Of a DNA stretch of 64,000 nt, positions 51,256 through 59,411 are shown one piece after another (the stretch's first letter is position 1; the number at the start of each line of letters is the position of its first letter). Below the pieces are notes generated by a model. That model was given only the letters and a program-made list of their open reading frames with translations, did not search any database and was not told where the DNA came from. The translations under genes and the position numbers were made by a program. Source of the stretch: Cohnella terricola (lineage in GTDB: Bacteria > Bacillota > Bacilli > Paenibacillales > Paenibacillaceae); NCBI RefSeq assembly GCF_007786475.1, contig NZ_VNJJ01000006.1:62001-126000 (forward strand), in the 5' to 3' direction.

Positions 51256-51799
51256 ATTTTCCCAATCCTTCCCGGATAAAGTCGGTCAGCATATCGATTT
51301 TGCCCTTGTTGTCGTCCGTATTGTTCAATATCACATCGCAATGGGAGAGCTCGGCGATTTCCCTATCGAAGGAGCTCAATCTCGTTCGGATCTCCTCGAA
51401 GCCGTGTCCGCGCAAGCTTAGGCGCTTCTCGCAGTCCTCCTTGCTCGCTTTGATCCCTATTAACAGCACGTTGTCGCGAAACATCGCTTTGACTTTCCGA
51501 CTGCCGGCCCCGTCCAGAATCATCGACTTCATCTCCGAATCGCGAACGGTTTCCTCGATCAGCTTGAGCGGCGTGCCGTAAAGGTTGCCGTGATACTCCG
51601 TCATCTCCAGCATTTGTCCGAGTTCATACAACCGTTCCATCTCGGATCTGCTCTTAAAATGGTAATCGACACCGTCCGACTCCCCCTCCCGGGGTGAACG
51701 TGAAGTCCACGTTACGATTCGGGGAAGACCTAACCGCGATTGGATCGTGCTCTTCCCCGAAGCGCTTGGTCCCTGAAGCACGACTAGACAAATAGACAT
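51254..51799 (-). CDS. guanylate-kinase-like protein
   Basis: 181 residues from ATG 51799 with CGGAGG upstream. The GMP-kinase fold is visible: P-loop VLQGPSASGKST, TSRSPREGESDGVDYHFKSRSEM (GMP-binding), YHGNLYGTP, then the LID and AIKASKEDCEKRLSLRGHG segment. It is divergent from housekeeping Gmk in the middle (MILDGAGSRKVKAMF replaces the usual LEIDVQGA), so GMP may not be the substrate. It follows the HNH gene by 20 bases in one transcript. Confidence 0.8.
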   Translation of the reverse strand: MSICLVVLQGPSASGKSTIQSRLGLPRIVTWTSRSPREGESDGVDYHFKSRSEMERLYELGQMLEMTEYHGNLYGTPLKLIEETVRDSEMKSMILDGAGSRKVKAMFRDNVLLIGIKASKEDCEKRLSLRGHGFEEIRTRLSSFDREIAELSHCDVILNNTDDNKGKIDMLTDFIREGLGK

Positions 51800-51819
51800 A
51801 ACTGTTCCTCCGGCCGTTG

Positions 51820-52530
51820 TCATCTCATATTTCTAACGAATTCGTCGACATCCTTGTCCGCCTTCGACTGATTGCACTCGTTGCACGCGCAAACGCAGTT
51901 GCGCGGGGTCGTATGGCCGCCTTTGGCGCGTGGCAAAACATGGTCGATCGTATCTCCATATTGCCCACAGAAGTAGCATGTATAATTATCCCGCGTCAGA
52001 ATCAGATTACGGAATTCCTTGTTGCTATATATGCGACGGATCGTATGTCGGTTAACGACCACGGCCGCCCGTTCCCGCACAAGCGTAACGGCCAGTTCCG
52101 GGTCGACTTCCTGGTACCACGAACGTCCGTTATCGCCTTTGCCGCGCATGCGAATAAAACCCTGCTTCGTCGGCCTAAGGCCGGATGGGTCTTCCGGGTC
52201 GAGCTTGATTTTCGGCTTTGTCGCAACCTCTCCACGAACCGCTCCAGGAGCGTTCGATGCGGGCTTCTTCCTCTTCCGCCTGCGGCGAGTAGTAGGAGGA
52301 TGCTCTTTGACAGCCGCAGCCTTCGTCGGATTCTCGTTTCGAGGAGGGAGTTTCACTTCCGGGACGCCCGCTATTCTGCATGTCCGGCATGTCCCTCTCC
52401 GCCTTCTTCTTCCCGCCCTGCGACCGCTTCTGGAGGCGAATTCGTCCAGAGGCTTATACGCTTGGCATTGTACGCATAATTTGATCGCCGTAGCCGGCGA
52501 CTGTATTGAATGATCCATATCGATAGTCAT
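51820..52530 (-). CDS. HNH endonuclease
   Basis: 236 residues from an ATG at 52530 (52518 also possible; the Shine-Dalgarno CGGAGT is very close to the first). The N-terminus has a CVQCQAYKPLDEF and CRTC zinc-knuckle pattern, followed by a basic, low-complexity linker (RRRRKRKKPASN). The C-terminal 90 residues form the HNH nuclease: SNKEFRNLILTRDNYTCYFCGQYGDTIDHVLPRAKGGHTTPRNCVCACNECNQSKAD, with DH catalytic, two CxxC zinc pairs. It resembles the YisB-like nucleases of Bacillales, with unknown role. Probably operonic with the guanylate-kinase-like gene. Confidence 0.85.
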   Translation of the reverse strand: MTIDMDHSIQSPATAIKLCVQCQAYKPLDEFASRSGRRAGRRRRRGTCRTCRIAGVPEVKLPPRNENPTKAAAVKEHPPTTRRRRKRKKPASNAPGAVRGEVATKPKIKLDPEDPSGLRPTKQGFIRMRGKGDNGRSWYQEVDPELAVTLVRERAAVVVNRHTIRRIYSNKEFRNLILTRDNYTCYFCGQYGDTIDHVLPRAKGGHTTPRNCVCACNECNQSKADKDVDEFVRNMR

Positions 52531-52572
52531 ACTCCGAGTATAGCATACCAGACAAATCATGGAAGTCCGTAG

Positions 52573-52594
52573 AACGGTCTAAGAGACCGTTACA
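52573..52594. repeat. solo copy of the array hairpin
   Basis: AACGGTCT-AAG-AGACCGTT-ACA, the same 8-bp stem and ACA tail as the 51-bp array, loop AAG. It stands upstream of the HNH gene, so the guanylate-kinase-like/HNH pair has the array on one side and this solo copy on the other. Confidence 0.85.
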
Positions 52595-52636
52595 ACACTT
52601 GCATTTGGCCGAATTTGAGCGAAAAAGGGGCAGCCC

Positions 52637-52783
52637 CTAACCATAGTTATGGGACAGCCCCGCAGGCACCCTGTCCGTGCGCGTCCCCCGGTTCAGAAGA
52701 TACAACTCGCAGCCTTGTTCGGCCAATTGCTTCGTAATCGCGGAACTGATCGTTCCCGTTCCTCCGATAAACAATGCTTTCAT
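52637..52783 (-). pseudogene. truncated NAD-dependent epimerase/dehydratase
   Basis: From ATG 52783 (GGAGGT upstream intact) the product runs MKALFIGGTGTISSAITKQL, a Rossmann start GGTGTISS, then AEQGCELYLLNRGTRTDR and stops after 48 residues. Family members are around 300 residues, and the next strand-helix units are absent. The stop lies in a GGGGC...GCCCC hairpin (52626-52661) which follows directly. A deletion between the solo hairpin and this fragment removed the rest. Confidence 0.7.
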
Positions 52784-52880
52784 ACAGCCACCTCCGTGAA
52801 TGTCGGGAAAAGTAGGAAAACGTTTCCTCCCTACATTACCACGTCTCCACGTTCCTTGCGAACGATCAGTCAAATCATTA

Positions 52881-52934
52881 TTTACACCGACACGTGTGTC
52901 ATTTAGAATAAACCACATTAGCGACATGCGTGTC
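52881..52934 (+). promoter_or_regulatory. TetR promoter with two palindromic operators
   Basis: TTTACA (52881) and TAGAAT (52904) with a 17-base spacer. GACACGTGTGTC (52889-52900) is a perfect palindrome inside the spacer; GACATGCGTGTC (52923-52934) is a close copy 34 bases on, about three helix turns. Repression by the adjacent TetR protein is likely. Confidence 0.7.
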
Positions 52935-52959
52935 ATTTTGAACGAGGAGAGAAGACGAC

Positions 52960-53613
52960 ATGTCCCCTAAGATCACCGAAACCCATCGAGAAAACAAACG
53001 CAAGGAAATACTGGAAGCCGCCAAACGGGTTTTCATCCGTCAAGGTTATCTGGCATCCACCATGAAAGACGTCGTGGAAGAGTCGGGCCTGAGTCGCGGA
53101 GGCGTATACCTGTACTTCTCCAGTACGGAAGAGATGCTGCTGGACATGTTCCAAGAAGGGGATCACGCTAACGACGTGCAAGTGGAAGACTTGTTAACCA
53201 GTTTCCCGACCGTGTGGACGGCGTTGAACGCTCTATTCGATCATCTACAAGAGGAACTACTCCATGTGGGTGAAAGTTTGATTCCCGTATTGTATGAAGC
53301 ATTAATGGCCGGATGGAGAAAACTGACCTACGCCGATCTGATGAACGTCCGATATGCGAACGCCGTGGTTCGAATCGCGGAAATGCTGCAGGAAGGCATC
53401 CGACGGGGCGAATTCCGCCCGCTCGTCGACGTGGATACGATGGCCCGCATGTTCATTACGCTGAATGACGGTATCATGGTCGAGGCCATTCAGTTTGGAG
53501 CAGAGCATGCGCGGACGAAGAAACAAATCGACGCTTTTCGGCAAGCGTTCAAGCATTTGCTAGGTATAACCGAGGAGGAAACACCCAATGAAAGAATTAT
53601 TCAAAAATCGTAA
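52960..53613 (+). CDS. TetR/AcrR-family regulator
   Basis: 217 residues. The N-terminal HTH is EILEAAKRVFIRQGYLASTMKDVVEESGLSRGGVYLYFSSTEEMLLDMF; residues 60-200 are the helical ligand domain (LEEELLHVGE, MARMFITLNDGIMVEAIQFGA). GGAGAG precedes the ATG. The 3' end overlaps the MFS gene by 26 bases, so translation is coupled, and the palindromes upstream suggest self-repression. The YfiR/TtgR-like features point to drug-type efflux control. Confidence 0.92.
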   Translation: MSPKITETHRENKRKEILEAAKRVFIRQGYLASTMKDVVEESGLSRGGVYLYFSSTEEMLLDMFQEGDHANDVQVEDLLTSFPTVWTALNALFDHLQEELLHVGESLIPVLYEALMAGWRKLTYADLMNVRYANAVVRIAEMLQEGIRRGEFRPLVDVDTMARMFITLNDGIMVEAIQFGAEHARTKKQIDAFRQAFKHLLGITEEETPNERIIQKS

Positions 53614-54853
53614 TTTCATGAACATGTTCCTCGCCACGATCGCCTCCCAATTCGGTACAATCGTAGGCAATATGGCGTTCGCTTTTTATCTCCTGGACCG
53701 CTTCGCCTCCCAGCCCGGTTATGCGTCGCTCGCAGAATTGATGTATTCGTTGCCGACTCTGCTCGTCTTCTGGCTGGTCGGAGTTGCAGCCGACCGCTTC
53801 GATCGCCGGAAGATCGCGGAACACTCCGGATGGATCCGGGTCGGGATCACGGCTTTGCTGATCGCGGCGCTGTACGTCGATTTGCTGCCGCTTGCTTTCA
53901 TTTTGCTGTTCCTACGAAGCGCGGTTTCGAAATTCTATGCGCCGGCGGAAGCCGCATTGCTGCAGGGTATACTAAAGCCAGAGCAATACGAGCAGGCTTC
54001 TGGACTGAATCAGATGCTCATGGGCGTATTTATGCTATTCGGCGTCGGCCTTGGCGCGACCGCTTATCACACGATCGGCATTATGGGAGCGGTGCTCATG
54101 GACGGCATTGGGCTTTCCTTGTCGGCGATGCTAATCCGGCGATGCCGAATTTCCAAGGACGTGACGCAACCGAACGGTCCCGCTACGTTGAAGTCGTTGC
54201 GCTTCAGCGAGATTAAGAGCGACTTCACGGAAGGGCTGCGCTATATCAGGAGCAAGCCGCTTCTGCTTGCGCTCGTCAGTGGATTCCTGCTCTTCGGGTT
54301 ACTTAATGGAGGATTCGCCGTCCTGCCCTTGTATACGATGAAATACAAACTGGCGCCAGACCATTATACGTTTTACTCGTCGTTGTTCGCCGTCTTCTTC
54401 GGGATCGGCGTATTGATCGGCAGCGTGCTCGGCACGACGATCGTGAAGAAGGTAAAACCTCACGCGATGATTGCGTACGGTCTGCTGGTTTCGGGATTGC
54501 TCGCATTCGGGCTGTTATGGGTGGATAATCCGTGGATCTATCTCAGCTTAGTACTCTTGATCGGCATCGCGATGGCGCCCGTTAATATCGCGATCGGCGG
54601 CTGGCTGCCCTCGCTCGTCGAGCCCCGCCAGATGGGGCGCGTCTCGGCCTGGAACGATCCGCTGCTCATGCTAGGCCAATCTACGGCGCTCGGATTGATT
54701 GCATGGCTATATCCGCGTACGATCGGACTCAACTTTATTTACGGGTCTTTGTGCGTCATATTGATCCTAGCTTTCGCGTTTTACGCGATTTCCTTATCCA
54801 GATTGGTGCGGAAGGACAATCTATCCGGGACTTCCTCTGCCGTTCAATCTTAG
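53588..54853 (+). CDS. MFS transporter
   Basis: 421 residues, about twelve membrane helices. MFS pattern: FMNMFLATIASQFGTIVGNMAFAFYLLDR, the loop 2-3 motif VGVAADRFDRRKIAEHS, LLFLRSAVSKFYAPAEAALLQ, IKSDFTEGLRYIRSKP between halves, and SLVEPRQMGRVSAW in the second half. This is the 'MDR/permease of the YfiS/BceB-like' group (MFS_3/EntS type) that often exports drugs or siderophores. Encoded as one unit with the TetR gene. Confidence 0.9.
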   Translation: MKELFKNRNFMNMFLATIASQFGTIVGNMAFAFYLLDRFASQPGYASLAELMYSLPTLLVFWLVGVAADRFDRRKIAEHSGWIRVGITALLIAALYVDLLPLAFILLFLRSAVSKFYAPAEAALLQGILKPEQYEQASGLNQMLMGVFMLFGVGLGATAYHTIGIMGAVLMDGIGLSLSAMLIRRCRISKDVTQPNGPATLKSLRFSEIKSDFTEGLRYIRSKPLLLALVSGFLLFGLLNGGFAVLPLYTMKYKLAPDHYTFYSSLFAVFFGIGVLIGSVLGTTIVKKVKPHAMIAYGLLVSGLLAFGLLWVDNPWIYLSLVLLIGIAMAPVNIAIGGWLPSLVEPRQMGRVSAWNDPLLMLGQSTALGLIAWLYPRTIGLNFIYGSLCVILILAFAFYAISLSRLVRKDNLSGTSSAVQS

Positions 54854-54868
54854 CGAATCGTCATCTTT

Positions 54869-54909
54869 AACTTACTAAAGTTGAGAAACATTAATTTATA
54901 TAGTAAAAT
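54869..54909 (+). promoter_or_regulatory. promoter of LLM oxidoreductase gene
   Basis: TTGAGA at 54881 and TAAAAT at 54904 with a 17-base spacer; the dyad AACTT-ACTA-AAGTT at 54869-54882 touches the -35 box and may bind an HxlR/MarR-type regulator. Confidence 0.5.
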
Positions 54910-54935
54910 GAATTTACATAAGGAGGCGAATTGCC

Positions 54936-56000
54936 ATGGCCGACACGACACCGAATATAGAGTTAGGAATAAGTACGTTTCTAGAGACGGCGAAACACCC
55001 GGTAACCGGTCAATCGACGAGCCACGCGGAGCGACTGCGCCAAGCGGTCGAAGAGATCGTGCTTGCCGATCAGGTCGGCTTGGACGTCTACGGAATCGGA
55101 GAACATCACCGTCCCGATTATGCGAGCAGCGCGCCCGCCGTCGTATTGGCCGCCGCGGCAGCCATGACCAAACGGATCAGGCTCTCTAGCGCCGTGACCG
55201 TGTTATCCTCGGACGATCCCGTCCGCGTCTATCAGTCCTTCTCAACGTTGGACGGCATCTCGAACGGGCGGGCGGAAATTATGGCGGGCAGGGGTTCATT
55301 CATCGAATCGTTCCCCCTGTTCGGTTACAACCTGAACGATTACGACGAGCTGTTCGATGAAAAGCTGGAACTGCTGTTAAAGATTCGAGAGTCGGAGAAG
55401 GTGACTTGGCCGGGCGGCCATCGCCCCGCCATTCAGAACCTCGGCGTGTATCCGCGCTCTGTCCAAGATCCACTTCCAGTATGGATTGCCAGCGGCGGCA
55501 GTCCGGAATCCGTCGCCCGGGCAGGAGCGCTCGGTCTCCCGCTCGCGCTTGCCATTATCGGCGGAATGCCGGAACGGTTCGCTCCATTAGTTGACCTATA
55601 CAAGAAAGCCGCTGCGCAGGCCGGTCACGATCCGGCCACGCTGCCGATTTCCACGCATTCGCACGGATTCATCTCGGATACGACGGAACAGGCCGCAGAC
55701 CTGATCTACCCGTCCGTACAATCGCAGATGAACGTGTTAGGCCGCGAGCGGGGATGGCCTCCCTACAGCCGGGATTCCTTCGACGCGGCGCGAAGCCTTC
55801 GAGGCGCGCTCTATGTCGGCGATCCCGAGTTCGTCGCGGAGAAAATCGTACTGCTGCGCCGGCATTTGGGAGTCAACCGCTTCTTCCTGCATGTCGACGT
55901 CAGCAATATTCCGCATCGCGAAATTCTTCGTACGATCGAACTGCTCGGCACCAAAGTCGCGCCGATCGTGCGCAAAGAAATCGCGCGTATCGAAGCCTAG
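54936..56000 (+). CDS. LLM-class flavin-dependent oxidoreductase
   Basis: 354 residues; AGGAGGCG precedes the ATG. Luciferase-like TIM barrel: [130 protein letters not shown]. This belongs to the bacterial luciferase-family oxidoreductases close to YceB/YhbW; reduced FMN-dependent oxidation of an unknown compound. Single gene with terminator. Confidence 0.92.
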   Translation: MADTTPNIELGISTFLETAKHPVTGQSTSHAERLRQAVEEIVLADQVGLDVYGIGEHHRPDYASSAPAVVLAAAAAMTKRIRLSSAVTVLSSDDPVRVYQSFSTLDGISNGRAEIMAGRGSFIESFPLFGYNLNDYDELFDEKLELLLKIRESEKVTWPGGHRPAIQNLGVYPRSVQDPLPVWIASGGSPESVARAGALGLPLALAIIGGMPERFAPLVDLYKKAAAQAGHDPATLPISTHSHGFISDTTEQAADLIYPSVQSQMNVLGRERGWPPYSRDSFDAARSLRGALYVGDPEFVAEKIVLLRRHLGVNRFFLHVDVSNIPHREILRTIELLGTKVAPIVRKEIARIEA

Positions 56001-56015
56001 CGATTCAGCCATGAG

Positions 56016-56057
56016 AACTGCGATTGCGTCCTTGCGACGCAATCGCAGTTTTTTTTA
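56016..56057. terminator. terminator
   Basis: AACTGCGATTGCGTC, five-base loop, GACGCAATCGCAGTT, then eight T. Confidence 0.9.
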
Positions 56058-56142
56058 GTGTTAAGAATGGATATCTCTTTCAGGAGGAATAGACTTCACG
56101 GTGTGCCTTTATCGGTATTGTTGCAGACTCCTCAGCTGTTTT

Positions 56143-56402
56143 TATCGACCCGCATAATCCAATAACGATAGAAATCATTGCTATTGTATGAAATCGGAGT
56201 GATAGCTGAGCGATTAGCGATCCAAAACATCGTGCTTAGCTGGATAGTAGCGGTCAATGAACACGTTTTCGACGAACAACGATAAAGAACATCGCTATTG
56301 TGGCACCACAACGAGCCAATAAATAGATTAGCGATGTTACACAACGTTATTCGGGGGTCAGCTGTTCGAGCACCATCAGGACGATCTTCCCTGACGGTTT
56401 TT
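56143..56402 (+). repeat. 260-bp dispersed intergenic element, copy B
   Basis: Plus-strand match of copy A (5427-5683 read on the minus strand), with point changes and small indels. Hairpin centres near 56173, 56225, 56287 and 56339 (steps 52, 62, 52) and the 3' hairpin CCATCAGG...CCTGACGG then TTTTT. Conserved stretches include AACGATAAAGAACATC and GCGATTAGCGATCCAAAAC. Confidence 0.85.
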
Positions 56403-56643
56403 ATCTATCCCACTTTCCGGTCGTGATCTATAATGGTAATGCCTGTAACCCTATCAGCCGAGGGAGAAGTGACGATCGATCGTGCGATCAAGGCTTTTCA
56501 ATGGTAAAATTTGTCTTGAATCTAATCATTTGATTGATTAAGATAGCAATGTCGATTTTTCTTTTATTTTGTTGAACTGACAAAGAATGAATCGATTGTT
56601 CGAATTTATGCTTCAAGTACACAATCTAACGGGACGGTGTGGA
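56403..56643. other. intergenic region upstream of DUF4234 gene
   Basis: About 240 bases after copy B; AT-rich near 56510-56580 and holding no supported gene. I see no clear promoter or RNA motif. Confidence 0.5.
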
Positions 56644-56982
56644 ATGATTCAACAAAGAAGCATTGCGACTGCAATTATTTTGACCTTGATCACCTGCGGG
56701 ATTTACGGCATCTACTGGTTTGTCGTGCTTACCAACGATGTCGGCAAACTGAGCGGGGATTACTCGTTCACGGGAGGAAAGCATTTCCTGCTGACCTTGG
56801 TCACTTGCGGAATCTGGAGCTTCGTATGGGCCTACCAGATCGGCCAGCACGTCGCGGCGGCGCAGCGGCAACGCGGATTAGCGACTACGGACAATTCGGT
56901 TATGTACATTATATTGACGTTTTTTGGCCTGAGTATCGTGACGTACGCTTTGGTCCAATCCGATGTCAACCGACTGGCTTAA
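56644..56982 (+). CDS. DUF4234-family small membrane protein
   Basis: 112 residues from ATG 56644, with GGTGTGGA upstream; an in-frame ATG at 56587 would add 19 residues without a better site. Three membrane segments: ATAIILTLITCGIYGIYWFVVL, HFLLTLVTCGIWSFVWAYQIGQ and MYIILTFFGLSIVTYALVQSDVN. The doubled TLxTCGIxxxxW pattern is the DUF4234 signature. Function unknown; overlaps the DUF2752 gene by 20 bases, a pairing seen in many Firmicutes. Confidence 0.85.
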   Translation: MIQQRSIATAIILTLITCGIYGIYWFVVLTNDVGKLSGDYSFTGGKHFLLTLVTCGIWSFVWAYQIGQHVAAAQRQRGLATTDNSVMYIILTFFGLSIVTYALVQSDVNRLA

Positions 56983-57376
56983 GGCAAAGCTCGACCACAA
57001 GAGACGCCCCCATGTCATATGGGGCGTCTCGCTTGGTGTCGGGGGGTTATTGTATCTGAAGGTCTGGTTGCCTTTAACCAAGATAGGCATCCCCTGCATT
57101 TTTCACGAGATAACGGGACTGTACTGCCCGGGATGCGGCGCTACAAGAGCCGCCACGGCCTTGTTGAACCTGGATTTCCCCCAAGCTTTCCGCTACAACT
57201 CCATCCTGTTCTTCCTACTGCCCATGTACGCAGTCTACTACGCGGCCGAGAAGAACCGGTTGCGGCCACTCAGCAAAGTCATGATGACCGCCATGCTCGT
57301 CCTGACCCTCGCGTTCGGAATATTGCGGAATATTCCGGAATTTGCTTGGCTTGCCCCGACAGTAATTCGCATATGA
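56963..57376 (+). CDS. DUF2752-family small membrane protein
   Basis: 137 residues, two to three membrane segments (VIWGVSLGVGGLLYLKVWLPL, AFRYNSILFFLLPMYAVYYAA, VMMTAMLVLTLAFGILRNI). The signature ITGLYCPGCGATRAATALLNLDF identifies DUF2752, with a CxxC-type pair of cysteines next to the membrane. Function unknown. Terminator at 57379. Confidence 0.88.
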   Translation: MSTDWLKAKLDHKRRPHVIWGVSLGVGGLLYLKVWLPLTKIGIPCIFHEITGLYCPGCGATRAATALLNLDFPQAFRYNSILFFLLPMYAVYYAAEKNRLRPLSKVMMTAMLVLTLAFGILRNIPEFAWLAPTVIRI

Positions 57377-57378
57377 AA

Positions 57379-57402
57379 CCTGCCCTTCGGCAGGCTTTTT
57401 TG
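57379..57402. terminator. terminator
   Basis: CCTGCC-CTTC-GGCAGG then TTTTTT, right after the DUF2752 stop. Confidence 0.88.
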
Positions 57403-57493
57403 TTTTCGTCAACGCGTAGACGTCAATGTCGGATTTGAAAGGAAAGGACTGGTCACCAAAAATAAGCTTAGCGCCGGTAGAGCGAGAGCGGAC

Positions 57494-57823
57494 ATGAAAG
57501 CAATGGACATGAAAAACCTCCTTCAGAAGTATATGGCGATATTTACGACTTTTAACGAAGAGGACCAACTCTCCGTCTTGGACGACATCGTCGTTCAAGA
57601 ATACAAAAAAGGAACAACGCTCCTTAGACAAGGCGATGTTCCCGATAGCTGTTATTTCGTATTGCAGGGATGCGTCAGGCAATATTCCGTGGACGAATCG
57701 GGCAAAGAGGTCACTTCCAACTTCTTCACGGAAGAGCAAGCCATTACGATCTTTAACCGTCAGAAACAGGACAAGTCCTCCGCGTACTCTTTAACCTGTC
57801 TGGCTCTGCGTGCGCGATGTTAG
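57494..57823 (+). pseudogene. truncated Crp/Fnr-family cyclic-nucleotide-binding protein
   Basis: 109 codons. The cyclic-nucleotide-binding barrel is typical through EYKKGTTLLRQGDVPDSCYFVLQGCVRQYSVDESGKEVTSNFFTEEQAITIFNRQKQDKSSAYSLTCL, then reads ALRARC and stops. Intact relatives are near 195 residues and continue with a second half and HTH. The end is beside the mntH stop (12 bases), so the 3' half was lost. The start region has weak Shine-Dalgarno support. Probably non-functional. Confidence 0.7.
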
Positions 57824-57834
57824 CACCCGTTCGA

Positions 57835-59193
57835 TCAGCCCAAATCATGGCCGGTAACGATGATATAGACGACCAGGAAAACATTAAGGACCAGAATGAC
57901 GCCCGTAGACAACCAAGATAATACTTTAACCCACGTTCGGTTTGCGAATTCGCCCATTTTTCTTTTGTCGCTTGTGAATAACACAAGCGGAATAACAGCA
58001 AAAGGCAATTGCAAGCTGAGCACGACCTGGCTCCAAAGGAGCAAATCCCCCGTCCCCCTCGATCCGGCTATCCACGTAACGATAAAAGCAGGCACCACGG
58101 CAAGTAAGCGGGTAATAATCCGACGAAGCCAAGGGGAGACTCTTAAATGCACAAACCCTTCCATGACGATCTGTCCCGTTAGAGTACCGGTAATGGTCGA
58201 GTTCTGACCGGATGCCAGCAAGGCGACCGCGAATAAGGTGCTCGCTATCCCTACGCCAACGGTCGGACTCAACAGTTCGTACGCTCCTTCTATCTCGGAA
58301 ACGTTTAATCCGGTTCCATGGAAAGCGGCGGCACCCAGGATCAAAATGGCGGAATTGATCAAAAAGGCGAACGTTAACGAAACATTCGAATCGATGACGG
58401 AGTATTTCAAAGCTTCCTTACGCCCTTCTTTCGTGCGTTTGTACTGCCGCGTTTGCACGATCGAGGAGTGCAAATATAGGTTATGGGGCATGACCGTCGC
58501 CCCCAGAATACCTAATGAAATGAACAGCATTTCGGGATTGGAGACAATTTCGAACTTCGGAACGTATCCTCCCAGCAATGCGGACACTTCAGGTTTTGAA
58601 ACGATAACTTCAAAAGCGAACACGACGAATATCGTCGCCATTAACACGATAATGATCGATTCGATGATCCGAAATCCCTTTTTCTGCAAAAGCAATAAAA
58701 GCAGAACGTCGAGCGTGGTAATCAATATGCCCAACAATAGCGGAATTCCAAAGAGTAAGTTGAGGGCGATGGCAGATCCGATCACTTCTGCCAAATCGGT
58801 CGCAACGATCGCTAGTTCGGTTAGAATCCAAAGAATGAATGCCGTTTTTTTGCCGACCGCATCCCGCGTAGCCTGCGCTAAATCCCTTCCGGTCACGATC
58901 CCAAGTTTTGCCGACAGCGATTGAAGCAGCATCGCGATCAAATTAGATATGAGTATAACGGATAACAGCGTATAGCCGAAACGTGCCCCTCCCGCAATCG
59001 ATGTCGCCCAGTTTCCCGGGTCGACATAACCTACGGCCACTAAAGTACCCGGCCCTGCAAAAGCGAAGAACTTTCTCCAGAAACCAGCTTTGTTCGGAAT
59101 TTTAATGGAGTTATTTACTTCCTCTAGACTTATGTTGGAGCTTTGGCGAAGCCATCCCGTTTTTTCCGCCTCCGACTCGATTTGACTGCTCAT
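57835..59193 (-). CDS. mntH: NRAMP-family Mn2+/Fe2+ transporter
   Basis: 452 residues from ATG 59193 (AGGAAGGGTGAG upstream). Eleven membrane segments; the metal-site motif in helix 1 is VDPGNWATS (Asp and Asn) and in helix 6 MPHNLYLHSS (His/Met region), as in MntH. Imports Mn2+ with protons. Two MntR-like boxes precede the start. Convergent with the broken Crp gene. Confidence 0.93.
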   Translation of the reverse strand: MSSQIESEAEKTGWLRQSSNISLEEVNNSIKIPNKAGFWRKFFAFAGPGTLVAVGYVDPGNWATSIAGGARFGYTLLSVILISNLIAMLLQSLSAKLGIVTGRDLAQATRDAVGKKTAFILWILTELAIVATDLAEVIGSAIALNLLFGIPLLLGILITTLDVLLLLLLQKKGFRIIESIIIVLMATIFVVFAFEVIVSKPEVSALLGGYVPKFEIVSNPEMLFISLGILGATVMPHNLYLHSSIVQTRQYKRTKEGRKEALKYSVIDSNVSLTFAFLINSAILILGAAAFHGTGLNVSEIEGAYELLSPTVGVGIASTLFAVALLASGQNSTITGTLTGQIVMEGFVHLRVSPWLRRIITRLLAVVPAFIVTWIAGSRGTGDLLLWSQVVLSLQLPFAVIPLVLFTSDKRKMGEFANRTWVKVLSWLSTGVILVLNVFLVVYIIVTGHDLG

Positions 59194-59231
59194 TGTCTCA
59201 CCCTTCCTGAGAATGCTCATAGTTAGTTATT

Positions 59232-59269
59232 TTTGCACTAGGTAAACTTTATTTGTAACAGGCAAATTT
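59232..59269 (-). promoter_or_regulatory. two MntR-like boxes upstream of mntH
   Basis: TTTGCACTAGGTAAACTT (59232-59249) and TTTGTAACAGGCAAATTT (59252-59269), both fitting TTTGnnnnAGGnAAAnTT and spaced 20 bases apart; the remembered MntR box is TTTGCCTTAGGGAAACT-like. They begin 38 bases before the mntH start. Confidence 0.6.
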
Positions 59270-59329
59270 TATTCCTTAGCGAAATAAATTGCAAGTCTTT
59301 TTTGAACGTCAAAGCGACCTCACCTTCCC

Positions 59330-59358
59330 TTTACAAGCGAAAAGGTAAGTCGTATGAT
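59330..59358 (+). promoter_or_regulatory. promoter of ktrB-type gene
   Basis: TTTACA at 59330-59335 and TATGAT at 59353-59358, 17-base spacer. No potassium-linked riboswitch was recognised in the leader. Confidence 0.55.
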
Positions 59359-59411
59359 GATCTCTATTCATATCGCTAATTCTCCGTGTAAGATTGAAGG
59401 GATGCACGTCC

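Noticed and set aside
59194..59411. c-di-AMP (ydaO) riboswitch before ktrB
   Set aside because: None of the conserved ydaO sequence blocks can be found in the leader.
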